Shown here in pieces: positions 11,884 through 23,699 of a stretch of DNA of 64,000 nucleotides; the stretch's first letter is position 1, and each line of letters begins with the position of its first letter. A program made the position numbers and the translations under genes. The notes under the pieces are model-generated. The model did no database searches. It saw only the letters and a list, made by a program, of their open reading frames with translations, and had not been told where the DNA came from. The stretch lies in assembly GCA_001972305.1 (NCBI GenBank), contig BDDD01001000.1, positions 1 to 64,000 of the forward strand, given 5' to 3'. Origin of the DNA: Cephalotus follicularis (lineage: Eukaryota > Streptophyta > Magnoliopsida > Oxalidales > Cephalotaceae).

Positions 11884-14800
11884 TGTGACGCCCCGTCACA
11901 TTTACGAGACTAATTTGTAAAACACGTGAACGTGCAAAACACGGGAGTAGAATATTAGTATTATTAATATTATATGTACAAAAAAAAAGGGGAGTCTGGC
12001 GCGTTTAGAAGGCGCTAGACGCACCGGACTAATTAAAAGAAACGGGCAAAATGCCCGTGTGACATAGAGAGGGAGAGAACAGAGACGAGAGAGAGAGATA
12101 GCGCGAGAGAGGGAGAGACGCCGGGAGAGAAACGTCGGGCGAGGCGCCGGAGCCCGGGGAAGACGGCGGACGACGTCACCACCGCTGCCAGGTATCCCTC
12201 TCTTCCTCCTTTCTCTTTCTTTTCTCTTATTTTTCTTCTCTTCTGCGCCAAACGACCACTGCCGTTGCTCCTCCGCCACTTTTGGCGTCGCGGATGGGTG
12301 CGGTCATGGTCTAGAAGACCACCTCTTCCCATTTCGATGGCTGTTGTGGCGTGATTCGGCCGGAAACGGCCGGATTTTAGCGGTTGAGTCAACTGAACGA
12401 GTTGACTCGCTGCCGCCTCTGCCGCCGCTTTTGGCACCGATTCTCGGCGAGTCTCGGCCACCAATGAGTAGACCGAAGCTTGTGGATGCCAGGGGTGGTG
12501 AGACCAGAGCAATGGCTCCTCGGCCGGAGCTCTGGTGCGGCGGTAGCCGCCGATTCTCGGTGAGTTACGGGCGGAGACGCGTAGTACAGGCCTCGTGGAC
12601 ACTTTTTTGTGAAGCGGCCTAAATTGTTGGATGACCGGCGAGTTGACTCAGTGAGTCAACTCACTGCTGGCGGTGGCTGCCCGTTTCTGGGCGAGCCGCC
12701 GTGTGTTTCGATCAATAATGTGAGTTGATCAATTGTTTTAGGGGCTGTTTTAGGTGTCGTCGGTACTTTGGCAGGTTGATCAGAAATTGGCCAAAGCTTC
12801 GGTGACTCACAGTGTTAAATGCGTATATGTAGGAAGTAACGGATATGTGTTGTTCATGCAGAGTGACGGATAATAGAGTTACGAAATGATGACGAGAACC
12901 CGATAGTCGATTCAAAGCTTCGAGGGGTTAGTTCGTAGAAGTATCGGCTCTGATATTGTGAGTAGAACATCTCCTTCCTTTATCTTATTTGATTTTAAAA
13001 TTCGTTGATGATGGATATGCATACTTATTTGTTATTCTTACGTTTGTGATTCATTTGACTGGTTGATAGGCTTTGTTATATGATTCCATAATGGTTTCTT
13101 GGAATCCTTTATTTACATTCTCGATTGAACTCTGATGGGACTTGTTATGTGTCCATTGTGTAATTGAGTCTATAATCGCTTGCTTTGAACCCTTTATTGA
13201 AATCGATTCCTTAATCGCTTGCGTTGAGCCCTCTATTGATATTCCGATTGAATGTTCATATTGATATGAGACGCTTGTTATTCGGGAATCCTTTGAATAT
13301 TCTCGTTTGAACTTCTACTTGATATGAGACCTTGTGATCATATATTCATTTCACTTCGCGATGTTGTATCCGCATTGGCTCCTGCGGACATATATCGTTT
13401 TTGTTGCTATGGTCATATTCATTCTAGATTCGTATTGTCATGTTTGAGTTTTGTTGCCGGGGATGTGCTCTTTCGTGGTTCTATTATGAAATGGCTATTG
13501 AGAGCCGGATTTGTTGATTTGTATTGATATCCACATTCGATATGTTAATTCATTATGATGACCATTTCTTTATTGATTGAGAGTTATATTATCCATATGT
13601 GCCCTATTGCCTTGAGATTGTAATATTGGTTGGGATTTGTATCCCAGTTGTCTTCTGTTGTTATATTCATCATTGTGATATGATTCCGAGCGGTATATGC
13701 TCGATGTTCTGGGTGACTTGTTCACCTTCTCACATTTGTGATATCGTGTCTTGTTATGTTATACCATGTTATACTCTGATGCCGGGTACCGGTATTATGG
13801 TTCTTCTAGTCCAAGGAGAGGTACATGTTCGACGCTCAATTCTAGTTAGCAGGCCCATTGGTCTATGATGGGGTGTTAGGTGGGAACTACCCCCGGATTC
13901 CATATCTGGATCTGTAGCATACTATTGTCTATGATGGTATGCTGAGTGTGAGTGCAGCAGAGCTGCTCCATTACCCTCCTATTGGACTGTGTTTGGTTAC
14001 TGATGTATATATATATTGCACGCGGTCCCTCGGATGAGGTTGAGTGTGCGTGCGGGTTTTTCGGACGATGACTGGGTCCGTGCACTGATCATGCCGGCCC
14101 CTCGTTCGAGGCAGAGGTAGGCACTCTACACCGGTGTATGATGGATGATGATCATATCCTGTAGCCTTACCTAGTATTATTGCTACAGCGGTTATGTTAT
14201 GACGCCATGTGATTTGGCGGGGATATGAAATGACGCCATGTGATTTGGCGGGGATATGAGACAGTGATAGGATTTGGTACCAGCATCCCCTTATATTTGT
14301 TGTTTATGATTCTTTGGGCACATATTACATTTTTGATATTGATATTGTCATTATCGTAACTTTTAGCTTGATATGCAGATACTCCATATTGTTATGACCT
14401 TCATTTATTTGATTATGGTCTTGAGTATGATACTTGTTCATCGGACTTTCTTTTTTAGTCTCTGGCTATTTCATTGGAGTCTTGCTATTGTGCCTTGCAT
14501 GATTCACTTTATCTTATTGATTCTATATTCTGTGTATAGTTGACTTTGAGCGTTCTTTTATGGAGCCATGATAGTATTACATTCTCTCTAATCACTGATT
14601 CTATCCTATGTATGTTTATATTCTTGATCATTGAGATTGTCTTATGGATTCATATGCTAATTGTATTGTTGAGTTCAAGCGGTTCTTTTATGTATCGAAA
14701 TCTCTTTCTCAGATTTGTTTTATACTTGTGATTCTTATTTACATCGTGGACTTCATTTATACTTTGGATTTCATTTCCACATCGAGATCTTGATATCCCT

Positions 14801-15590
14801 TTGTGATTTCGATATTCCTTTGCGATCTCGATATCTTTTTTTGATTTTGACTATCATTTTGGATCTTATTGATCATTTCTTTTGTTTATGATTTACATTA
14901 CCTCGTTGTTGCACATATTCTTGCTTTTTTATGATTCTCTATTTTCTTCAGTACATCCAATCCTTTGATGGATGTACAGGAGATGTTTTGTTTCTACTCA
15001 CTTAGTCATTTGGACTAACTCCCTCCCAGTGTTTCCTTTTCAGATGAGGGCAAGGAGTTGCTAGGTCAGCTACTATTGATGATTGACCACGGAGGCAGGG
15101 CATGCTACCAGGATTTAATACATGCATAGCATTCAACATCAACATTTAATTTAACATCTACTTATGTTTATATATAATGGTTTTCTTTTATGATTTTGCT
15201 TTTAAAAGGGCCGAGCCCTATAGATTTACTTTTATTGCTTGTTGAAATGGTTGAGGCTGAGCCCAACCTATGTTTACTGCTTTAAATTGTGGTTTGCTGA
15301 GGGCTGAGCCCGATTATAAACGGTTGATTCCTCCTTCGGGAGTGTGTTTATAAATGTGTTTTTCTTTACAGGGGGCATAGTCCTATAAACAGATACTACA
15401 TGCCCGATTTTCGTAAAAATTTAAGAGTTAGAAAAATTTTCAAAGTTTTGGAAACGTTTAACTTTTTGATTTTCAAGTTTAAAGTGAGCTTTATATAAAC
15501 CATGTGGTGACTTCCGAAAGGAAGTTGTCATGTGGAACGTCATATCCGTTCTTAGTAGGATATTGGTTATTGTAGAGAACGGGTGTGACA
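11884..15590 (+). repeat. LTR of element C, plus orientation, full length
   Basis: A 3.7-kb LTR from TGTGACGCCCCGTC to GAACGGGTGTGACA, ending exactly where gag of element A is broken. It is inverted relative to 4876-8152. Its last part has three near-palindromic GGGCTGAGCCC-type motifs (about 15208, 15252 and 15298), also present near the end of the H LTR (58030-58130). At 12380-12410 and 12636-12665 are GAGTTGACTC/GAGTCAACTC blocks. A 31-bp tandem duplication sits at 14199-14260. The open frames across it are not coding. Confidence 0.85.
14199..14260. repeat. 31-bp tandem duplication in C LTR
   Basis: Two adjacent copies of a 31-bp unit beginning ATGACGCCATGTGATTTGG, differing only at the last base. 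The minus LTR has a single copy at about 5740-5765, so the duplication arose in this copy alone. Confidence 0.85.
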
Positions 15591-16673
15591 GCGTGCTTGA
15601 TCTCTCATCATCGGGCATTTATTCAGCATATGATCTTGTGAACCACATCTCAAACACTTCCCCATTTTCTTCCAGCATTCGGCCTCATCATGATTCCGAC
15701 GACCGCAAAAAGTACATCCACTAGCATTCTGCTGACTGTTTCGGCCAGGTGTCCTTGATCTTGTACGTCGAGAACCACCTTTCCCTCTGTTATCAGACTT
15801 GTTTGACCTAGCGGGATTATTGCTTCCCTGCCCTTGTGACTGTACGGCCCTCAATTGAGTAGCTTGAGACCGTTTTGTCCTCATCTCATTAGCATCTTCT
15901 TCTAGAATCATTGCTCTCTCAGCAACTTCAACAAAAGAGTTCAGCTGCAACATCAACAACTTGGATCTGATATCTGGTTTAAGGCCTTTCAAGAACCTCC
16001 GGATCATCCGTGACTCTCCCTCTACAAGATATGGCATGTGTCTGGCCAGCTCCACAAATCTGGTCTGGTATTGAGCTACCGTCATGTCTCCTTGACGTAA
16101 CTCCATTAGCTCTGTCTCCCATCTGTCACGCTCTATCTGCGGTACATAAGCATCCAGGAACTCAGACTGAAATCTGTCCCAAGTTCTGTTGAGTCCACGG
16201 GCCTCCCATTTCGCTTCTGTCCTATCCCACCAGTAAGTAGCTTCACCCCACAGCCGGTATACAGCAAAACTGAGCTTCTGCTCATCTGTACAGTCCAGAG
16301 CAGTAAATATCTTCTCCAGATCTCTAATCCATCGCTCAGCAGCAGTAGCATTCAGTTCGCCATTAAAGGTCGGAGGATTCTGTCGCATGAACCGGTCTAG
16401 ATCTCGGCCAAATCCACCTGCATGACAAGCATCCGGTGCTAGCTGGTATGCCCGATTTGCCTCATACATTTGCCGGAGCTGTTCCATATTGGCCGCATTT
16501 GCCTGCATCTGCTGTCGGAAAAGATCAGCCAGATTGTCAAAATTACTTCTCTCATCATGGACTGGAGGAACATTCACTCCTTCATTCATGTGCGGAATAT
16601 TTTCGGGTACTGGCGGAGCATTGAATCCTTCGTTGGCTCTTCGCCTTCCTCTTCGTCCTCTTCTTGGATCCAT
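15591..16673 (-). pseudogene. Element A gag (capsid and nucleocapsid), truncated by insertion
   Basis: Open for 360 codons from the ATG at 16671-16673, which lies about 90 bp after the primer site. The N-terminus is arginine-rich (MDPRRGRRGRRR). The retrotransposon gag core runs from about residue 90 to 230 (FMRQNPPTFNG, AERWIRDLEKIF, RLWGEATYWWD, FLKGLKPDIRSKL). Two CCHC zinc knuckles follow at about residues 320-333 (CTFCGRRNHDEAEC) and 340-353 (CLRCGSQDHMLNKC), for RNA packaging. After PMMRDQAR the reading runs into the inverted C LTR and stops eight residues later. Apart from this insertion it is the best-preserved gag in the window. Pol of the same element resumes at 2176. Confidence 0.9.
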
Positions 16674-16761
16674 TTAGTTTCCTATATGGAATGACAAAAT
16701 CATTAGGAAACATTTCACTAATTTTCTGAGAAACTTATCCCAGCTAGCATATATGGAATAT

Positions 16762-16773
16762 GCTCTGATACCA
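16762..16773 (-). other. Primer-binding site, initiator tRNA-Met (element A)
   Basis: The minus strand reads TGGTATCAGAGC, separated by GCA from the LTR end GGGGTGTGACA. This fixes the 5' LTR end of element A at 16777. Confidence 0.95.
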
Positions 16774-16776
16774 TGC

Positions 16777-18298
16777 TGTCACACCCCGTTATTTCAATAC
16801 CATCAATTGACAAGCATATATGGTGATATCAGTGTTAAACATACATTCCAACATTTCATTCAACAGAATATAACAGTATGCGGAAGCAGTCAATAAGCCG
16901 GAATATAAAATACAACCATCCGCACGCATCCCATACTACGTACGGTACAATATAAAATTATCATCCTTAACATAAGGAATACAACAAGAAACGAGGTATG
17001 ATTCGTTCGTTCATTACAAAATACAATTCCATCATAAGGAAAAATATAACAACCTTAAAACGATAATAGAAGCTCTCCAAGCTTCAGCAGCAAGCTCCGA
17101 ATGTCCTCCAAAACATAACACTACCCCTACCTCAATTTGCTATCCCAAGATCAATTGTGTGATCTTTCTCTTTAAAGTTCCAAAGCCTTTTCCAAGCTTC
17201 CACCAACAATTCTTTCAATCTCAGTAGGTTCAATCTATACATGCACGTTTTTGGATACATGCAACAGTAACAGTAGATTCAGTAAACACTTATAGCCATT
17301 CCAATCAGTAGCTTAAGTCATTAGTTCATTAAGCCTTATATCAACTCCGTTTTTACAACATCTTATGCATTTATCAATTATATCAATCCATTATCTCTAA
17401 GTGGCCAGTAGATGTGTTTGTATATCCATAAGGAATTCAGTAGCTTATTATGGAACTAACAACCTTCAATCAATTTAGAGGTTAACATCCATTCATGAAC
17501 CAAGTGCTATATTCCATCTTAATCTCCACAATCCTAGAAGATACTAACCAATCATAACAACAGAAGATTAAATATTCTCCTAGACCTTACTGTCAATTAT
17601 AACAACACAGGGAGTTCGAATTTGAACTTAACAGGAGAAGTCACAAGCTTGAGTTCCTTGTTCACTCACTCTTGGAGACTCCAACTTCAAGCATGCAATT
17701 TCCAATTCTTTATGCAAGCTCCTTCAATTCTCCAGCAATTCCCTCTTTTCACAGTGTTTCTAGCACTCATAATACAACCTCAACAGTTGATATAAGCCCT
17801 TTGATTTCGCCAGATTCTTAACTCTAACAATTTCCTTTCTTCTCCCCTTCACATGCCTTTGTTTCTTACTCATTTCTCTTTTCAATGTTGCAGGTGGCAG
17901 GTCTGCAAGATGCAGAGCACATGCAAGCATGTCTTTGCATGTTCTGGAAGCTTGTCTCGCCTCCCAACACTTGTCCCCTCATGCAAAGCCCCATCATTCA
18001 GCTTACAGGCATGCACAGACACCTGTTCTGTCGCAATTCCAGTCGACTGGATGCATGGGCCAGTCGACTGTCCACAACACGCATCAGGCAGTTGACTGCT
18101 TCCCTGTGACAGTCGACTGTCAAGGGTCAAGGGTTAAATTAGGGTTTCTTAAGTGGATTTCCACCGAATTGCATCCCAATTCATCCCAAGTAATTACCAA
18201 TCATAAATCTTAAGAATTGGACAATTAATTCAATTAAAATGTATATTTATAATAACAATGGAAATCAATATACATTATTTGAATTTGCAGTCATTACA
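16777..18298 (-). repeat. 5' LTR of gypsy element A
   Basis: About 1.5 kb, from TGTAATGACTGCAAATTC at 18298 to CGGGGTGTGACA at 16777. Both ends resemble those of the B LTR (TGTAATAACTGTAATTTT and CGGGGTGTGACA), which supports the placed start. DNA beyond 18298 belongs to the unrelated D LTR. A cluster of CAGTCGACTG words lies at 18035-18125. No gene is seen; frames at 17853-18213 are non-coding. The 5' boundary is inferred without a second LTR copy for comparison. Confidence 0.7.
18035..18125. repeat. CAGTCGACTG word cluster in A LTR
   Basis: Three copies of the 10-bp palindrome CAGTCGACTG (cores at 18042, 18063 and 18112) and one variant CAGTTGACTG (18090) lie within 90 bp. See similar clusters at 20225, 27455, 28350, 33637, 35110 and 59584. 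Confidence 0.85.
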
Positions 18299-20224
18299 CA
18301 TATACTCATATTTACCATTAATTTCTCATACTCTCAAGTATATTCAATAACTTTTGATATCATCATCTTACATAAAACATCATAACCTATAGCATTCATT
18401 TCCTTACTTTAACATATACACATCGTTTATCATAAAACGTTACATGGCAGAAAACATTAACACATGACATTAAAACATAACTTCGTAGCATATCATAATT
18501 CCTTTCCGATACTTCCTTTACGAACTTCCTCTAAAGCTCGCAACTTCACGTTCAGTATTTCCTAGAAGATTTATTTGAAAACAAGACATTGAAAAGAGTG
18601 AGCTTTAAAGAGCCAGTAAGAAACATAGTCATAAAACGTTATCGAAATCCATTGTTTTTGATCTTCTTTATCAAAACGTTTGCAATCATACATTTTCAAA
18701 TATCATTGAAAATAATTTTCTAGTTTTATAAGACTAGAACATTTCACTTTTGAAATCCATTTTTAGGATAACTTTCATAAAATCGTAACACTTCATAAAA
18801 TCATACTTTTGTCTGGTGTATAACATCGACATACTTGACTTGAAAACAATCAAAAACGTTTTTCATTCATACATTCTAATGGCATGCATCACATCCATAC
18901 TTGAAAACATCATTAAAATCGTTTTCTTCACATTCATAAACAAAACATCTTTAAAATTCTTTTTTTGTTCATATCTCATGGAACAGAACATTTCATAAAA
19001 CTTAATGGTCGTGAACCTTTAATGAACCCTTTCACACCGCTTCACCGGGGCATTGTGCACTCCCCGATTACTATCCTTACATCACATGCATGTCCGCGAG
19101 CACTTTACGCTCCATTAACATTAATCCATCTCGGATTTTTCCCCTTGGATCGCAATCCAAGGGTGGTTCATTCATTAATCTTTACGAGATTAATCCTCAC
19201 TGGATCGCAATCCAGTAGTTGTTCATTCATTTCATAAAACATTTCATAAAACATTTTCTCTTCATTTGAGTACTTAACTCAAATGCATTCATAAGACATT
19301 TCTCTTCATTTGAGTAGTTAACTCAAATGCATTCATAAAATCATTTCATAAAACATTTATAAAATAGCCTTGTACAACATTTCTAAAACTGGTTTTCCAT
19401 ATAGAAACCTTCATTTCATTTCCTTTCACAATTCATAAAACATTTCTCATCACTTTGAGTAATTAACTCAAAAACCTTTATACAATAGTTTTGCATTTCG
19501 TCTCTAAAATAGATATTTCACATAGAAATAATCACTTTCATAGAAAACATAAAACTTAAACATTAAAGTAAACATCTTTACAAATTCAGAAAGCTCAGGA
19601 TCATAAAAATTGGTTGAGAATTGAATCCGTTATGAATTTTTAAAGTCAAAGATTCTATATGAAAACAGAACATGAGCAGTAGAATGAAACATGGATTCTC
19701 ATCAAGAATTCGACACAATTTCGAGAAGCATAAGACATAACAGTTAAAGTAGAAATCTTGAATTTTCCAAAACATTAAACCATTCGAAGTTTCATCAAGA
19801 AATGAGCAAGATATGAATAAAACAATCTGTTGCATAATTTTGAAGTAAAACAAAGGAAACTTTAGTGAAAATGGGTATAGAATTTTCTTACCTCACTTTG
19901 ATCTCCTACTCTCTTGCTCTCCCATGCATTCTCCTCGATAATCTCAGCAGAAAGCAACCCTCAATCAGTTGAGAATGCACACATATATAAAGAGAGAGAG
20001 AAACTTGGAGGCCAAACTTGCATGGTGTCATCCATGACCTCACCCATGTGAGTTTGCCTCCTAGTTGCCCATGTGATTAATTCAATCCAATCCAATGATG
20101 CCACCTGCCCCTTTCCATCAGAAAAACATAAGTCTTCATTCCTTGCTTGACACGTGTCCCACAATCCATTTAAATCCTCCGAAACGAGACAAAAAGCTAG
20201 AATTCTGCACCTAACACAGGGCAA

Positions 20225-20450
20225 AGCGTCGACTCTTTCTCACTAAGTGTCGCCGGTCACGGGGTTATCCTGAGTTCTCTGACTTCTATCCCGACTAAAG
20301 CGCTGACGCTTTCCTACAAAGCGTTACCGCTTTAAGTCTCATCCACGTCGACCTCAATACTTGATCTCGAAGCGTCGAAGCTTACATTTGGAGCGTCGTC
20401 GGTTGCCTCTAAAGCGTCGACTCTTTACCTGGAACCGTCGGCGCTTAAGT
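20225..20450. repeat. AAGCGTCGACGCTT word cluster in D LTR
   Basis: At least eight degenerate versions of AAAGCGTCGACGCTTT within 225 bp, for example AAAGCGTCGACTCTTT, AAAGCGCTGACGCTTTC, AAAGCGTTACCGCTTT and GAAGCGTCGAAGCTT. Spacing is irregular and there is no larger tandem unit. Confidence 0.8.
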
Positions 20451-20489
20451 CAGAATTTCCACTCCAAAGCAATAACCAATTTCAATTTT

Positions 20490-20592
20490 CTTTCGGGGGC
20501 GCTGCCCCCGAGCCCCTACCCGCTGTCCGGGCAGCGGGACCCCCCGTCCGCTCACTGGGGAGCGGAACCCTCGCACCCCCCGAGCGTAGGGT
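20490..20592. repeat. GC-rich inverted-repeat block in D LTR
   Basis: A GC-rich island in AT-rich DNA made of short self-complementary pieces: GGGGGCGCTGCCCCC, CCCGCTGTCCGGGCAGCGGG and CCGCTCACTGGGGAGCGG. The sequence after it (CGAGCGTAGGGTCATACTAC) recurs at 41209, directly after the assembly gap in the other D-family copy. Confidence 0.8.
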
Positions 20593-20817
20593 CATACTAC
20601 GGGTCCCTTGAAATATTTTCCAATTACACAATAGCAATCATCTTTCCATAATTAATATCTTTAATGGAAATTCGGGTCATTACAATGATAATATAAGATA
20701 TATAAATTTTATAATCATGTACATGATACTATAAGATAGAGCCTATAACAAATATAACAAAAATACTGAAACATTTAATTTTCAAAATGAATGTGAACAA
20801 AATATAGTGTTGTTATA

Positions 20818-21897
20818 AAAAAAAAATATTATCTGAGATGCACGTGATACAAGATAATCCATATGAGGTATGCTAGAAATATCTTTCAGCAATAAATTCA
20901 AACAATGTGCAACATAAGGAGACCAATAAATTTTATCATATCTCTCATGCAATAATCTCCCAGCCGTTGTGTAGTTTGCTGCATTATCTGTTACCATGTG
21001 GACCACATTACTTGGTCCAACCCATTCAACAATTTCAAAGAATAAGTTGACTAATGTTGGTGCATCTTTCACAGCATCCGATGCATCCACAAATTTAATA
21101 GAGGTCAATCCATCAGGGAAATAAACCAAAAAATTAATCAAAGTTCTTTACCTATTATCTGTCCAACCGTCTGCCATGATTGTGGAACCATTTTTTTCCC
21201 AGTTACTCCTATAAGTCTCCACAAGCAATTGACACTCTTTCTTACAATCTTTGAACAACCCAACTCTTATTTCATGATATGATGGCCCCTTAAACCCTCG
21301 ACCAATTCCAACCCTAGCATCAATTGCTGGTTGAAAGTAAGGTGATTGCAAAGCATTAAAAGGAATACATGCATCATAAACCCAATGAGCAACAACCATT
21401 TTTGCTCTCCATCTTGCTTCGTTACTAGCAAATACACTTTTAAGACTTGGATCATTACTAGTTGTCCTTGGAGTTAGATATTTATCCAATGTACCACAAG
21501 TTTTGCGTTTCCCTTTCACATCAACTAATGGATGAGGTATTTCTTGCACATCTTCCTCATTCTCATACTCATCATCACCATCTCCCATGTCATAATCATT
21601 AGATTCTTTCTTCTTATGTTTTCTCATACTAGCAATAAGCTCTTGCATCATAACACGAATATCATGAGGGACTTTCTTACATGATCCAATTTGACCTCTA
21701 ATTCCAGCCAAATGATATTTCATTCTATGAATACCCCCTACTTTATAAGAATTTCCACAATACATATAGTTGCACACATTTTTACCATCTACAGCAGTGC
21801 TCAAACTAAAATGTTCCCATGCAGGATCATTTTTTCCACGAACAGATGGCGTAGAAGCTGTAGATTGTTCTCTCAAGATTGGGTGTCCATACTTCAA
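20818..21897 (-). pseudogene. hAT-family transposase (BED finger, DUF659 core), N-terminal half
   Basis: Would excise and reinsert the transposon. The N-terminus has a BED-type DNA-binding finger (DPAWEHFSLS, cysteine pair near CNYMYCG, then HRMKYHLAG). An acidic linker follows (DYDMGDGDDEYENEEDV), then a catalytic core of DUF659 type. The first catalytic Asp is in MADGWTDNR and the second in MVTDNAANYTTAG, followed by YWSPYVAHCLNLLL. A TAA at about 21148-21150 falls right after WTDNR but the frame continues as RTLINFLVYFPDG, so this is a simple nonsense change. Similarity ends at LVSRASQI near 20830, probably at an exon end. The C-terminal dimerisation region with the last catalytic Glu is missing. 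Confidence 0.9.
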
Positions 21898-22424
21898 ACT
21901 CTACAATTCTAAACATAAGTAACAATATAAGTTAAATTGTAAAAATATATTTCTAATTTTTTAGTTTAATACCATAATAAGAACAATATATAGGATAAGC
22001 AACCACAAAGATACTAACATAGATACTACAAATTATCATTGTTATAAAAAAACTTAGTGGCAGAGACTGCATCAAATATTATAAGATTATAAAGCTTCAA
22101 TAGTGTTTATCCAAATAATTAACGCTACAAGAATATTGATGATTTCATAACCAACCATTGTTGATCAACAGAGATAATCACCAGTAAAAGAAAAAATATT
22201 TAAATAAAAAAAAATGAAGGAGAGATGGCCAGAGAGAACGTCTATGAGAGAGAGAGAGAGAATATAAAACGTTTTTTGTTTAGGATTGCTAAATTTGGGA
22301 TTTTGTTTAAAATGATTTTAGTTGTTTACATTAGGGGTTTAGGTGTCAAATTAGGTTATTTAGTATTAAATTAGGGGAGTAAAAAGAATAAAAAATATAT
22401 TAAAAAAATATATGTTTTTTTAAA

Positions 22425-22610
22425 AATTGAACCATATAATCCGTTGAACCGTTACCGGTTCAGACGGTTCAAATGGGTTGATGATGTCATCAAATGGTTA
22501 ATTACGGTTTTCACCAAAAAAAACGGTTTTATAGAGGAGACCAGCCCGAATGTCCGATCGGTTCCCAGTTTTTCCGGTTGAACCGGCCGGTCCGATTTTC
22601 ATAACAATGG
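22425..22610. repeat. hAT subterminal repeats
   Basis: The outer 185 bp are full of short words related to ACGGTT/AACCGG: CGTTGAACCGTTACCGGTTC, AGACGGTTCAA, TTACGGTTTT, AAACGGTTTT, CCGGTTGAACCGGCCGGTCC. Subterminal repeats of this kind are the usual transposase-binding sites of hAT elements. That role here is inferred. Confidence 0.65.
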
Positions 22611-23587
22611 TGCTATATGCACAACTGAATATTTCAAACAACTGTTATTTTGTTCCAAGAGAACCCACTGAATTGTCATCGTATTTTGTTCTCTGAGAGA
22701 ACCTACTGAAAGTGATACTTTTATTTTGTTCTCTAATGAGAACCGCTGATACTGTTTTACTGTTTCCTCTACAAAAGAGATTAACCGTTTTATTACATTA
22801 CATAAATAATACACTGTATTAACTGTGATTTCTAGTTTCTGTTAGTCGAGTGATAGGATCCATCACTGACTACAGAGGTTGACCTATGTGCCAGGAGTTG
22901 GCTAGAGCTCTCACCAAATTCATCTGCAATGCGGATCGTGAGTGTTAGCTACCCGTAAAACGCCGGCAGTATTGTTTACCTTTTCTGCCATCATCGGAGT
23001 GCATGGTGGTAGTTAGGTGGTGCGCAGTTTGTGCCAGGAGTTAGCAACATGTGTCACCCACTACCGGTCTTCGGACAATTGATTGATTGTACCCTTGTGC
23101 GGTATCTTTGACGACTATTTGACTGTAGCCACTTGGCATGATTGCATATATATTGACATATATATAAACTGCTTTAAAAATTATAAACTTTCATGCTTGA
23201 TTGCATATATATCTTCACATTCATGCATACTTCCTACTTAGCCAAGTGAGGACTAAGGCAAATACCTACTATTTCAGATTGACGAAGCTCACTGTGAGAC
23301 GTGCTACTGAAGCTATACTTGGAGGCTTCCGTTTTGAGGTTGTTGTTGAAAATTTGTAATAAAGTCATACTCCGTTCTTATATTTGCATTTTCAATATGT
23401 ATTATATAATATGTACTGTATTAAGCTTAAGGACGTAGTATGGGCTGCATGTGTATGCTAAGTTTATATATATTCCAGTACGAGTAAATGCTTCCACAAA
23501 AGTTTTAAATTTTTGATTATTTTGGTAAATACTGGATTAACTGATAACCATGTGTTGTTATAAATAAAATGAAAACGGGGTGTGACA
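22611..23587 (+). repeat. Left LTR of element B, last 977 bp
   Basis: Aligns with 28827-29805 of the right LTR over its full length, with scattered differences (about one in twelve bases in the first 145), so the element is not recent. The first 1.57 kb are cut off by the hAT transposon. It ends GGGGTGTGACA before the primer site. Confidence 0.9.
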
Positions 23588-23591
23588 AACA

Positions 23592-23603
23592 TGGTATCAG
23601 AGC
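23592..23603 (+). other. Primer-binding site, initiator tRNA-Met (element B)
   Basis: TGGTATCAGAGC four bases after the LTR end TGTGACA (AACA spacer). Confidence 0.95.
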
Positions 23604-23699
23604 TTATATTAAATTATAAGCTATCGCTGGGATACTATCCACTGCAATTAAGTGAATTGCTTCCTGATGATTAATATCATCGTCCTTATAGGAAACATA

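Larger units (their letters stand above)
2177..15590. mobile_element. Rearranged non-coding LTR element complex C inside element A
   Basis: From left to right: a remnant of a minus-strand LTR (2177-2265), a minus-strand internal region (2266-4859), its primer site (4860-4871), a minus LTR (4876-8152), a second minus internal region (8169-10878), then a plus-strand internal half (10879-11871), its polypurine tract and a plus LTR (11884-15590). The outer LTR ends face outward. The internal regions hold only remnants of a gypsy integrase tail and no intact frame, so the element is non-autonomous. It lies in gag-pol of A. No target duplication is visible because the left LTR is cut short. Confidence 0.7.
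1..18298 (-). mobile_element. Ty3/gypsy element A, interrupted, left end outside window
   Basis: Minus-strand LTR retrotransposon. In its own 5' to 3' order it has a 5' LTR (18298-16777), a tRNA-Met primer site, gag (16673-15591), then protease, reverse transcriptase, RNase H and the start of integrase (2176-1). Integrase continues past the left edge, and the 3' LTR is not seen. Gag breaks off after residue 360 at 15591. Pol resumes in the same sense at 2176, and the DNA between them is the nested C complex. Proteins and LTR ends resemble element B closely, so A and B belong to one family, probably the Tekay/Del type of chromovirus judged from B. The join of gag and pol into one element is inferred from the matching family and orientation. 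Confidence 0.8.
18299..20684 (-). repeat. Family-D LTR, interrupted by element A
   Basis: Starts on the minus strand at 20684 with TGTAATGACCCGAATTTCC and runs to 18299, where element A begins. Long blocks match the solo LTR at 38737-41307: the CACCGCTTCACCGGGGCATTG block, and the CTCAAATG and ATTTCATAAAACATTT runs. By that comparison about 100 bp of its end should lie on the other side of A, outside the window. It is inserted in the hAT element at 20685. Whether it was a solo LTR or part of a full element cannot be seen. Confidence 0.7.
20685..22610 (-). mobile_element. hAT DNA transposon, 5' half
   Basis: The 5' end of a cut-and-paste transposon lying in the left LTR of gypsy B. The LTR homology of B starts at 22611, just outside. 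Its outer end on the minus strand begins near CATTGTTATGAAAATCGGACC. The transposase frame starts at 21897. The other half, with the dimerisation domain and the second end, is not present: a D LTR begins at 20684 within what looks like an intron. Neither the terminal inverted repeat pair nor the 8-bp duplication can be checked because the far end lies outside the window. Confidence 0.8.

Noticed and set aside
11902..12622. Open frames of 92-189 codons around the start of the plus C LTR
   Set aside because: They are the mirror of the frames at 7600-8132 because the LTR is inverted. Their translation does not show a conserved protein.
18035..18125. Possible CRISPR-like or tandem-repeat array
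   Set aside because: The words are short palindromes with irregular spacing and no equal spacers. The context is a plant LTR.
21148..21150. TAA in hAT transposase as a splice site (AGGTAA)
   Set aside because: The frame and the conserved protein continue directly after it without any gap, so it is a nonsense change and not an intron boundary.
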